This document shows positions 10,560 through 19,320 of a DNA stretch of 31,640 nt, piece after piece. Position numbers and translations under genes: made by a program. Location of the stretch: positions 1 through 31,640 of the forward strand of contig JAHLKI010000075.1 of NCBI GenBank assembly GCA_025602905.1, written 5' to 3'. This DNA comes from Phlyctochytrium arcticum (taxonomy: Eukaryota > Chytridiomycota > Chytridiomycetes > Chytridiales > Chytridiaceae). Below the pieces are notes generated by a model. That model worked only from the letters and a program-made list of their open reading frames with translations. It was not told the DNA's origin and made no database searches. The stretch's first letter is position 1, and the number at the start of each line of letters is the position of its first letter.

Positions 10560-11638
10560 TTGCGACCACGGGGCGCGCCGAAGAGCAGGTGCCTTTTGAC
10601 GCTCTGGGCATGGTGATGACTACCGCAGCGAGGGAGTTGATGGCGGCTAACCAACTGGCCCATTTGAACCTGGGCATAAGCGCCGGTGACCTTCAGTCTG
10701 CGTCACGCGGCACGTCGAGTCAATCGTACTACTGGAGGCTGTACTTCACCTACGACACACAGAAGTACACCAGCGAATGGGCGGGTTACAAGCAACGAGT
10801 GCTAGCTAACGCCGTAGGGTATTCTCTCCCCAAGGACTCAATGTCTCGCGACATATTTGATGGCATATGGATCAAAGCGATAGCTGAAGGGATAGCGCTT
10901 GACACCACTGTCCAATACGCCCAACTTCCTTCGTGCCATTTGACCGTGGGCCAATTGTGTTCAGTCTTAAACGTAAGGCTCGCTGAATTGCTGCTCCCGA
11001 CTCCGGGCGAAAACCTCCAGCTCACGCTATCCTCGGAAGCACCCCCCAGATTCGTTGAGGTTGACATTGCCGGTGTCCTGCACCTCACCATGGTAACTGA
11101 TGGCTTCTCAGGCAACAGAGGTGCCCTTGGCTCCAAGACCTTTTGGAAACTGATGAACTACTTCAATTGGACTGACGATGTAGCGGGCGTTGCCAACGCT
11201 CCCCCGCCCTACATGTCCCCCTTCTCTCAGAAGCGAGCTGTAACGTCAAAATCAAGCTGCGGCCGCATATTCGCAGATGACGGTGTCACTAGTGTCGTAC
11301 AAGCATCGTTGGGCACTCCACTCCTCGAGCGGAAGATACTTGAAGGCCAGACTATTAAAGCCATGCAGTACTTCATACCCAAGGGGTTTGCCAACCAAGT
11401 GCTCATGTTGCAGCGGGGAGGCCTTTTCTCCACCATGGGCTGGGCCTACACCCCCACTGCCAAGAACGTGCTATGTGCTATCTCTCCGATAGCGAATGAT
11501 GCTGATTGGATTTCCATACTACCGACCTTTTCTGATAGCGTTGAAGCTCCAGATATCTCCGCTGCTAAAGCGATTGACACGCAAACCATTGATCTGAAGT
11601 CCTCCGGTTCCCCGGCAGCAGGGGACGGACAACAATGA
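10540..11638 (+). pseudogene. Totivirus-like capsid protein, C-terminal part
   Basis: This frame continues the coat-like protein after the break near 10540; the open frame itself reaches back to 10490, overlapping the first part. It contributes about 365 codons, so the two parts together are close to the size usual for totivirid capsids (about 700-780 residues). The C-terminus is rich in Gly, Ala, Ser and Pro (ending SPAAGDGQQ), as in victoriviruses. Its TGA at 11636-11638 overlaps an ATG. Only one disruption over about 2.1 kb suggests a fairly young insertion. A non-viral origin remains possible without a homology search. Confidence 0.5.
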
Positions 11639-11742
11639 TCAACAACATCGTCGGCCCGATCTGGGCCCACAGCGCGAAGTACCCGTCCTCTTGCGGTGAC
11701 TTCATAACGCGCAGTAGCGTTGATGCTACATTAACGAGTTAG
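11635..11742 (+). pseudogene. Start of a second viral ORF (expected polymerase), cut off at the LINE junction
   Basis: An ATG inside the capsid stop (ATGA, 11635-11638) opens a 35-codon frame ending at TAG 11740-11742. In victoriviruses this position is the start of the RNA-dependent RNA polymerase, translated by stop/restart. No polymerase motif is present because LINE C begins within or just before the last codons of the frame. The identification rests on position alone. Confidence 0.4.
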
Positions 11743-13019
11743 CAAAGTTGCGGGAAGAGAACAACAAATTGCGGCAACGCAATTCTTACCTCGAGACCAC
11801 CGTGAACAACTTGAAGAAGACACTGGCCGATATGGCGAAGAACCTGAAGGAGCACGTAGCCGACGGAATGATAGATGTGCGAAAGTCTTTGGCCGAGGAG
11901 ATGGCGGCGATGTTTGCCAAACAATCCAGAGGCCACAGTCAAGTCGGTGCAGCGAGCGAAGCAAGTCAAGTGGAAAACAAGCAAAAGCCGAAAAAGAAGA
12001 CGGGTGGAAAGCAAGCCAGCGCGAGACCCCAGCAATTGCCAGCAACCCCTCCCCCAGCCACAAGCAACGCGCCACAAGTTATGACACGCGTCCCAAGTCA
12101 ACCACCTCCCGTGCCTGCGCCGCCGACTAAGCAGAAGGATTTACCGCGGGTAAACCCACAACGCCGTGCTTGTATCAAAAAAGCCGCTCAGCAGACCACA
12201 CCCAACGCCGCGATGGAAGCTTTGCGTATGACAACTCAGAAGCCGGCTGAATTGTCGACGCCCAATGCTATCCCAATTCCAATGCTCGAGGCCGATGGCT
12301 GGACAATAGCCAGTTCGCCTAAAAAAACTCGAGCATTTCGAAATGTCGTTGTCCCCAAAAATGAAAATGGTAGCCAGCCGTCTTTTGCGGACATTGCCAA
12401 GAGGTTCCGGGATGAGAAAACCCAGGAAGATGTCCGGGTTGGTTTGGCCATGTTGGAACAAGAGCGTGCGGCGGCTCTTCAAGCCAGAAGTCGTATGCAG
12501 GGTCAGAGAGAGCCAGAGCAAATGGCCCGTCATGGTCTGAAGCGGGTGTATATCTCCAATTTCCCTCGTATGCCGTTCGGCAAGGTTAAGCGAGCCATGT
12601 TTCAATTCCATGTCCGCCTGCTCAAGATCCATAACTTGTCGTGGATCGGAACGACATTGGAAGTCTTGCTGGATGCCCACTACCAGCGAGCATTTGAAAT
12701 GCATATGGCCCGTCTCCAATTTATTGTTGACGGTGAGTTTGATCCATTGTCGCCGGCATCGGCGCCGCGTGGTTCCCAAAGAAGACCCCGTGGGGATGTG
12801 GTTGGACAGTTCCTCCAAAGAGCGGATGGTATTGTCGAAGGGTCCACTAGCGATTTGGCCAGAGTCTACTTTGATGATTGGCGTCAAGAGGTTATATCCA
12901 AACAGCACCACAATGAGGTACCATTGGCGGTGTCGGGCGCTGATCAACTTGCGGCCATTATGGCCGAGGATGCGTCCGATATGGAGTATGATGGAGAAGA
13001 CCACTCCGACCTCGAATGA
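11730..13019 (+). CDS. LINE ORF1 (copy C), N-terminus probably missing
   Basis: The protein is read from about 11730 with no clear ATG at its start, which fits 5' truncation. It begins with a coiled coil (heptads such as ELAKLREENNKLRQRN and LETTVNNLKKTLADM over about 50 residues), passes a Lys/Gln-rich and then Pro-rich linker (PPPVPAPP), and ends in the conserved ORF1 domain also seen in copy A (RHGLKRVYISNFPRMPFGKV and a helical part after it). I see no cysteine-type zinc knuckle. Such proteins typically form multimers and bind the element's RNA. The TGA at 13017-13019 overlaps the ORF2 start as ATGA (13016-13019). Confidence 0.85.
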   Translation: MNELAKLREENNKLRQRNSYLETTVNNLKKTLADMAKNLKEHVADGMIDVRKSLAEEMAAMFAKQSRGHSQVGAASEASQVENKQKPKKKTGGKQASARPQQLPATPPPATSNAPQVMTRVPSQPPPVPAPPTKQKDLPRVNPQRRACIKKAAQQTTPNAAMEALRMTTQKPAELSTPNAIPIPMLEADGWTIASSPKKTRAFRNVVVPKNENGSQPSFADIAKRFRDEKTQEDVRVGLAMLEQERAAALQARSRMQGQREPEQMARHGLKRVYISNFPRMPFGKVKRAMFQFHVRLLKIHNLSWIGTTLEVLLDAHYQRAFEMHMARLQFIVDGEFDPLSPASAPRGSQRRPRGDVVGQFLQRADGIVEGSTSDLARVYFDDWRQEVISKQHHNEVPLAVSGADQLAAIMAEDASDMEYDGEDHSDLE

Positions 13020-16000
13020 TTGACACAACCATTGGTTATATTAACGCACATGGATTGGACGCAAACAAGTTCCAAATCCTAATTGACCTCATAGAAAAAA
13101 ACCTTTACGACATCATCATAGTAGCCGAGACATGGTTTATGGACTGGGCCTATATCACCGCACATCCCTATTCCCAGTGGTGGTCCTTTTACCCTTCCAC
13201 CCCACGCACCACGGGCCACCAGAATGGCGGTCTCCTCTCCCTGGTCCATCCTCGACTTCAACCTCATATTAATTTTACCGCAAAAACCACCCATTCCCTG
13301 ACGATTTCCCTATTCAACACTCCCTTCCACTTCGTCTATCTTCCGCCGTCGCTACCAGAATCTCAAGTAGCGGCCCTTCTCTCGCCACCTTCAAATCCCC
13401 CACCGGTTGCCGTTATTGGTGACTTCAATGTCCGTTTGGGTGTTCGGACCGGCGATTCCATCAAGTTCAACAACCATCCCGCCCCTCGTGCCAAGTCCTT
13501 TTGGACGGCTGCGTCTCGGCGTAGTTTGCGGCTGGTACCAGCATCCAGTGGTATTAGTCGGGTTGACCATATACTGGCCGCGGATATTGATTTGGATTGG
13601 CAGTACCTTGCTAGTCCGATTGAGTCCGATCATGATCTGATGCATATTGTTTGGCACCGTCCCGCCAATGCTCCTACTACTTCTCCCGAAACTCCAATTG
13701 AGCCCACCCGCCGTTTGTTTACCAAGTACCTTTCAGACGAGCGTATCCGGGAAAAGTTGATTGGAGAGTATGACCGGGATGAATTGCAACTGTCATTTGC
13801 CCTTACCCGCCTGAAAGCTGATGGTCTCAAGTTCTCTTTGGCTGAGCGACAAGAAGTTATTGATTTTGTCGGCGAAGCGCTGGCATTTTGGCTATTTGAA
13901 ATTGGCGACCGCGTTCTCGGCTCGTATATTCCAGCGGAGGCGAAAAAACGTCCCGACAAGCTCCAAGAAGGCGTCCGCTTGCTGAATGATGTGAACACCG
14001 CTACTCGTCTTTTTAAGAGAAGTATGCGGGGCAAGCAGCCTCGAATTGGTTCAAGCGATCCAACTGTCTCGGCGGTGGATGCGGTCTCCAACCATTATGC
14101 ACAAATATTCGCAAGTCCATCTCCTAATCCGCCGCTTCCTCCATATTGCACGGAACAATATGATTTGGAAGCGGAGACCATGGCAGGTCGGATTAGTGAG
14201 TGGGATCCTATAGCCAGAGTCATCCGTGAGTACCCCTCGGGGAAAAGCACCGGTCCTGATAGTGTCCCGCCTCTTCTTTTGAAGACGATGACCGAGAGCA
14301 AATTGTTTGCGGCGCACTTGTCGATGCTTTTTTTCTTGTGTGTCCGATTGGGGACTACACCGGTATGCTGGAATGCATCAACGGTGTCGCTGCTGGCCAA
14401 GGTTTCGGGGGATACAGTTGATCCGTCTGATACCCGTCCTATTGCCAACACCCCTGTCCTCCGCCGATTATTTGAAAGACGGGTTTTGTCAGTCTGGCAA
14501 ATGGAAGATTGGACGGCAGTCCATCCTGGCCAAGGCGGCTTCAGGTCCCGGCATGCGGCCACGACGCAAGCTCTGGTTAGTAATGAAAGTATCCGTTTGG
14601 GGGCGGATATTTCCATCTATCTGGACTTGAAAGCTGCTTATGATCGAGTGCGGCATCATTTGATTCTGGAGCGTGCCGAGCAAGCGGGTGCCGGCATTTG
14701 GGCACTGTCCTTAATATCCAGTCTGATGTGCCGACGGCCATCGTCGCGCTTTGTTGTTAATGGTATCTTGACCGACCCACTTGAGCGGGAGTGTGGTCTT
14801 TTCCAAGGTTCCATATTGTCGCCGCTTCTGTTTAATGTCTTTATCGACCCATTGATAACGGGGATCAATGCCTTCACGGACTGGGGAGTCCGCAAGTTCC
14901 CCCCGATCTTGGGTTATGCCGATGACATTAAACTGCAACCGCTGGATATTGCTGAAGCACAAATGTTTCTCGATGTCTGTTCGGCGTGGGCGACGCTGAA
15001 CGACATGAAGTTTAACAACAAGAAATGCGGCATTTGTTGGAAAGGGGATTTCGGGACGGATGGGCCGCCTGTACTGTCTCTGTCGGGGGAGCCAGTGCCA
15101 AATGTCCAGTCCTACCGTTACCTCGGTTTCCCAACGTCTGCGCGCGGCATCATTTGGACAGAGCATCTGTCTGTCCGTGCGAGCAAGGCCGATAAAATGT
15201 TAAAAGCCTTGACCTTCAGCGGCGATCTCTGGTCCGAAAACGTCCGGCTCACTCTCTATAAGACATTTGTTCGGTCCCATACGGACTATGGCCTTCCTCC
15301 TTTCTGGATCTGGAGTGAACATGACTCCGGACGGAAGAAGCTTCGGGAGGAACTTGAGAAGCTTCATGTTCGCGGGATTGAATGGATGTTTGGACGGCTT
15401 GCGCCGCGCGGCCTGCATGAAAGTATGACTGCACTCGGTCATTGGGATCACCGGGCCGTCACGATGATTGGTTCATATTATCTTCATCTGGACCGTATGC
15501 CGCGGACAAACCCTTTGTTCCATCTTCCCTCGATTACCAATCCCGGGGTGTCCGAGCTCTCCATCAATGCCATCTTACCGCGGTGCATGCGGAAGCCCGA
15601 GGAGATTAGTGCCTGGATGGCTGATGTTGGCGTAGTTGATCTGAACAGCGGTGAACGCCCGAGGATCGGCTGGAAATCCTGGATGCGCAAGAAAGGTGTT
15701 ATGGACATTGTACGGCGCCGTACTGGTCAACTCGGTATGGGGGCTCAATTACCTGCCTACATTTTGAACAGACGCCCTCTCACGTATATCGACCGCGTTT
15801 TCTGGATCAAGCCTTTCAGTCTCCGCCCGTGGGCATTGCATTGGAGAGAGAATACATTGCTTGTGGGGAAACGCTGCGGTGTTTGTCATGGATCTTCCAA
15901 CCGCCGATGCATTATCAACTGTGTTAGCGGCTTTGACCAGCTACCGGAGTGGCCGCAACTGGAGACATGGATTACTTTTGACAAACAACGACTTCATCTG

Positions 16001-16237
16001 AACAATCTGGATGGAGAGCTCTATTCGGCATTGGATGCGGCACTGAATCATGGGGATGGTTACATCTTTGCCCATCTACTGAAGATTGTCTATTTCGAGC
16101 TTTTTGCCGACGACTGGGGGGATGCCGAGGAAAAACAAGCATTGACTCGACCACCTCCCGCATTGCCACAACCCTCTTTACCGTCAGCGCCTGCTCCTGC
16201 GCCGGGTGTGCCTCCCGCGGTGTCGTCCTCGTCTTAA
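13016..16237 (+). CDS. LINE ORF2: APE-type endonuclease and reverse transcriptase (copy C, intact)
   Basis: The 1073-residue protein is collinear with ORF2 of copy A. The endonuclease motifs YINAHG, VAETW, GDFN and SDHD lie in the first 215 residues. The reverse transcriptase motifs are YLDLKAAYDR (catalytic Asp), LFQGSILSP and YADD, in the middle third. The zinc knuckle CGVCHGSSNRRC lies about 100 residues from the end, followed by a Pro/Ala-rich tail and SSSS. The frame is unbroken and the catalytic residues are present, so this copy could supply enzyme activity even though its own 5' end is lost. Translation probably depends on ORF1 termination because the two ORFs overlap as ATGA. Confidence 0.95.
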   Translation: MIDTTIGYINAHGLDANKFQILIDLIEKNLYDIIIVAETWFMDWAYITAHPYSQWWSFYPSTPRTTGHQNGGLLSLVHPRLQPHINFTAKTTHSLTISLFNTPFHFVYLPPSLPESQVAALLSPPSNPPPVAVIGDFNVRLGVRTGDSIKFNNHPAPRAKSFWTAASRRSLRLVPASSGISRVDHILAADIDLDWQYLASPIESDHDLMHIVWHRPANAPTTSPETPIEPTRRLFTKYLSDERIREKLIGEYDRDELQLSFALTRLKADGLKFSLAERQEVIDFVGEALAFWLFEIGDRVLGSYIPAEAKKRPDKLQEGVRLLNDVNTATRLFKRSMRGKQPRIGSSDPTVSAVDAVSNHYAQIFASPSPNPPLPPYCTEQYDLEAETMAGRISEWDPIARVIREYPSGKSTGPDSVPPLLLKTMTESKLFAAHLSMLFFLCVRLGTTPVCWNASTVSLLAKVSGDTVDPSDTRPIANTPVLRRLFERRVLSVWQMEDWTAVHPGQGGFRSRHAATTQALVSNESIRLGADISIYLDLKAAYDRVRHHLILERAEQAGAGIWALSLISSLMCRRPSSRFVVNGILTDPLERECGLFQGSILSPLLFNVFIDPLITGINAFTDWGVRKFPPILGYADDIKLQPLDIAEAQMFLDVCSAWATLNDMKFNNKKCGICWKGDFGTDGPPVLSLSGEPVPNVQSYRYLGFPTSARGIIWTEHLSVRASKADKMLKALTFSGDLWSENVRLTLYKTFVRSHTDYGLPPFWIWSEHDSGRKKLREELEKLHVRGIEWMFGRLAPRGLHESMTALGHWDHRAVTMIGSYYLHLDRMPRTNPLFHLPSITNPGVSELSINAILPRCMRKPEEISAWMADVGVVDLNSGERPRIGWKSWMRKKGVMDIVRRRTGQLGMGAQLPAYILNRRPLTYIDRVFWIKPFSLRPWALHWRENTLLVGKRCGVCHGSSNRRCIINCVSGFDQLPEWPQLETWITFDKQRLHLNNLDGELYSALDAALNHGDGYIFAHLLKIVYFELFADDWGDAEEKQALTRPPPALPQPSLPSAPAPAPGVPPAVSSSS

Positions 16238-18092
16238 GTGTCTTCACCGTCCGCTCGCCGATTCTGCCAAACTTCGAATTTTGGGATTTCCGCGGATCAC
16301 GTCAGCAAGATCTCAACCAACAAGCGAGCGAGCTCAAATTCAAGTTTCCACTATTACAGCAACATTAACCACCACTACTCTCTCCCGACAACACCCACAT
16401 ACTTCACTCCTCCACTCAACCCTCCGCAACACCTTCCCCACCCGCCCTGCCACGTCCCTTGGTCAACTTTAACGCCGATCATCCCCGATCGGCGGGCGCG
16501 CATTGCGTGCCGGCTCCTTGACCAATACACACTCCCCCGGACGTTGGCAGCGGCTCCCCACTCCTCCATCAATCCCTCCGCCACCCTCTTTTACACCTCT
16601 GGTCCAAGTTTCAACTAGTTTGAATTACTAGATATGCCGCGCGCTGTCTTTCGGCTAAGTGTCACCCGGTCGTCGTGTCTCTTTGAAAATTCTTCTAATT
16701 GACCTCTTCCCAAACAACTCCCGCCTTTCAGGGCTTACTCTTTGGTGGTTATTAACCCCGTCTGGCTAGCATCTTACCCATCCCCTCGAGTGTCCCAAAC
16801 AGTTTGGCGTGCGTGCGCGCACTTCTGGTTTTCGAATGCCGCGGAATGTCGGGAAAAATGGTCCGTTACATTCTTCCCCCACACCAGCAGTACTAGTTTT
16901 CCTTACCAAAAGTGCCCCGAATGGCGTGATACTCGGCCCACTCAATCCTCGCGATGGTCCCTACCAGCACACGGTATCCCGGCTCCCCTCGTCAACATTC
17001 TCGCCAGTCAAGTCCAGTGGTCGGTACCCCCAGCATAAGTTTCGATATTTTTTGGGCGGCAGCAAAGCTGCCGTGAAGATAACGTCTGCATCCACTCCCG
17101 GCATGCTCCCCGATGTTAAGTTGCCTGTGCTGGTGTTTTGTGGACCTCGGTCTTCATTTTTGCCCAGCAGCCCGTTCGCCGCGACTTCCCTCTACCTGAC
17201 GCCCTGGACGACGCCGTGTCCTGGATTTTGGTCGGCTTCACCCCCCCGTTTGCCACCATCTTTAGCCACACTCTCTCCATCAAGTATTCATCACTCAGGC
17301 CTCTGTCCCTCATCCTGGTCACTTTCCCAACACCATCGGTCATGCCTATTTACCCTCTCGTCAACTACCTCATATCGGCCCTGGGAATGCCAATGGCAGC
17401 TCGCTCGTCATCACCAACACCCTCGCAAACGCCCCCCTCACTCTGGCATACGTGCCGTGAGTTTGGGGTTTGAATTGCGCGCGAGATGTTGCTTCCACCG
17501 CCGCGCTCCCATTTTTCCCACACCCTACTGGACCTCATCAATTAGAAGAAAACTCTCCGATCTGCCTGAACCTTGGACTACACACACTCCGACTCGCCCC
17601 CCACCAACGCTCCAAGTGTCAGACCCCCCCGGATCATCTTACGACATCCTCTCTTCACCCACGGCACCCCTTCTTAACATTTTCGACAAAAAACCTCATT
17701 CTCCCACGGACGCCGCCAGGCCGCCATTCTCCATGCCTCTGGTACCCTAGACTAGTAGCGCCGGCACCGCTGCCCTGCTATGCGTCACTTTTGGGTCCGA
17801 ATTCTCAGGACATGTCGTTTTCCGCGCTGGCCGCGATTTTCTTGATGGGATGGCAGTGTATGACTTGAATTTGTCAAATGCTGTCGGTTCCCGCCCATCT
17901 TTTCACCATCCGTGCTCCGACACTTCCGTCACCATTGACCAACGTCACAGGCCCCCGGCTCGCCATCTTTGCCATTTTTACTATACCCCCTCGTCACCTC
18001 TCCCCAACTTTTCGGCAAAAACCTCATATCTCGCTCTGGGTCGCCGCCCTCACCTCTATCGACATCCTCAACACTCGCCCGACATCCCTGGA

Positions 18093-18175
18093 CCCCTCGC
18101 ACGGCCCGGATACGACCTTGTATCCGCAATTGCGCGTACATGTCGCCGTACTGCGCAGGGCCGTTGCGCAGCACC
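18093..18175 (+). other. Conserved double-hairpin block of the LINE 3' UTR, copy C
   Basis: Stem 1 pairs CGGATAC (18107-18113) with GTATCCG (18120-18126) around a 6-nt loop. Stem 2 pairs CTGCGCA (18151-18157) with TGCGCAG (18165-18171) around a 7-nt loop. About 80 nt are almost unchanged between the diverged copies C and D, whereas flanking 3' UTR sequence differs widely. Confidence 0.6.
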
Positions 18176-18707
18176 CCCTCCTCCAGCACCACTCTACATA
18201 GTCCTTTTGACCTCAATCGACTCCATCTTTTCACCACACGTTCATGGACATACCCCGCATCAACTGTCCACTCCCCATACGTCTGGCATCAAGATTTCCC
18301 CACCTCCCGCATCACCTTCCGTTTTGATGATAGGACCTCATCCAAGATCGATAGAGCAGTATACTCTAAGTCATTCTGACGCAGAATCACTCGCTCTACA
18401 AGACTACCTATCTCCCGTTGACACCTTTTCTCAGTACTTTTTCGACAAATCAACATCTCGGTTTCACCATTTTCTTTTTTTGCCCTCAATCACCAAAAAT
18501 TGATATGGCTATGTTCCCTGACCATTACTGACTCTTCCTGGCGTACTTTCCGGCGTACCTAGTCATCCATTAGCCTCAGTTCTCCACTCTTTCGCCTTCT
18601 TTTCTCTACTTTAGTTATTTTACCTCATTTTTTTTTAGTTATTTACTTTAGATTAGCTCTTTTGTCACTGTATTTTACACACACTTCTGAATAGAACGAA
18701 CCCTAGC

Positions 18708-18719
18708 TCCTAACCCTAA
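18708..18719 (+). repeat. Telomere-like 3' tail of copy C
   Basis: The tail reads TCCTAACCCTAA, the same phase as in copies B and D, and is followed directly by the truncated 5' end of copy D at 18720. Confidence 0.85.
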
Positions 18720-19320
18720 GTGGCTGATTTGCATCAAGGAGAACGTCCTCGTATTGGTTGGAAATCCTGGATTCGCAAGAAAGGTGTTCTGGACATTGTA
18801 CGGCGTCGGGTTGGTCAAATCGGCCCGGGAGCTCAATTGCCCGCCTACATTTTGAACAGACGCCCCCTCACCTACATCGACCGAGTCTTTTGGGTCAAGC
18901 CTTTTACTCTTTGCTCTTGGGAGTTGCATTGGAGAGAGAACACCCTACTGGTTGGGAAGCGGTGTTTGCCATGGGTCTGCCAATCGTCGATGTGTTATCA
19001 ATTGCGTGAGCGGGTTTGAACAACTACCGGAATGGTCGCAACTGGACACTTGGATTACTTTCGACAAACAGCGCATGCATTTGAATAACCTGGAAGGAGA
19101 GCTCTACTCGGCGTTGGATGCGGCATTGAACCATGGGGATGGTTATTTGTTCGCTCATTTGTTGAAGATTGTCTATTTCGAATTATTTGCCGAAGATTGG
19201 GGAGATGCCGAAGAGAAAAAGGCATTGACTCGACCACCACCCGCACTACCACAACCATCTCTACCGTCTGCGCCTGCTCCTGCGCCGGTTGTGTCTTCCG
19301 CGGTCTCTTCCTCGTCTTAA
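18720..19320 (+). pseudogene. LINE ORF2, last 200 codons with a 5-nt deletion (copy D)
   Basis: The fragment covers the region just before the zinc knuckle to the end of ORF2, with no endonuclease or catalytic reverse transcriptase part. The frame is lost near 18960: copy A has two CGGTG units in a row there and D has one, a deletion of 5 nt that probably arose by slippage. It destroys the first cysteine pair of the knuckle. After the break the second frame continues to the normal C-terminus (PPPALPQPSLPSAPAPAP and SSSS). Not functional. Confidence 0.85.

Larger units (their letters stand above)
9467..11725 (+). mobile_element. Endogenous totivirus-like element (capsid gene plus start of a second ORF)
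   Basis: This intronless stretch lies between the 3' telomeric tail of LINE B and the truncated 5' end of LINE C and resembles neither. It encodes one long Ala/Thr/Asn-rich protein of about 720 codons in two frames, and then an ATGA stop/start overlap (11635-11638) that opens a second frame. That order, a capsid followed by a coupled downstream ORF, is the layout of victorivirus-type totiviruses, whose genomes are double-stranded RNA. The downstream polymerase is missing except for about 30 codons. The left edge is set by the telomere tail; the right edge is uncertain (11700-11743). The viral assignment rests on size, composition and layout, not on a database match. Confidence 0.55.
11725..18719 (+). 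mobile_element. Telomere-tailed LINE, copy C (ORF1 truncated at 5' end, ORF2 intact)
   Basis: This is the longest copy in the window, about 7 kb, with most of ORF1, a complete ORF2, a 3' UTR of about 2.5 kb and a TCCTAACCCTAA tail (18708-18719). The 5' edge is approximate: the ORF1 frame is readable back to at least 11730 and meets the virus-like insert there, with no telomere repeat between them. Its 3' UTR differs markedly from those of A, B and D, so it belongs to a separate, older subfamily, yet the double-hairpin block is retained. Confidence 0.88.
16238..18719 (+). other. 3' UTR of LINE copy C
   Basis: The stretch is pyrimidine-rich and G-poor in the sense direction, with open frames of up to 313 codons (16809-17750) and 217 codons (17850-18503). 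The second of these aligns frame for frame with frames in copies B and D; see the separate finding. It includes the double-hairpin block, the GGCGTAC repeat pair near 18540, and an AT-rich stretch before the telomere-like tail. No RNA gene or other feature is visible. Confidence 0.7.

Noticed and set aside
10490..10562. Programmed ribosomal frameshift in the capsid gene
   Set aside because: Totivirid frameshifting, where used, lies between capsid and polymerase, not in the middle of the capsid, and no slippery heptamer is visible near 10540. A mutation is the simpler reading.
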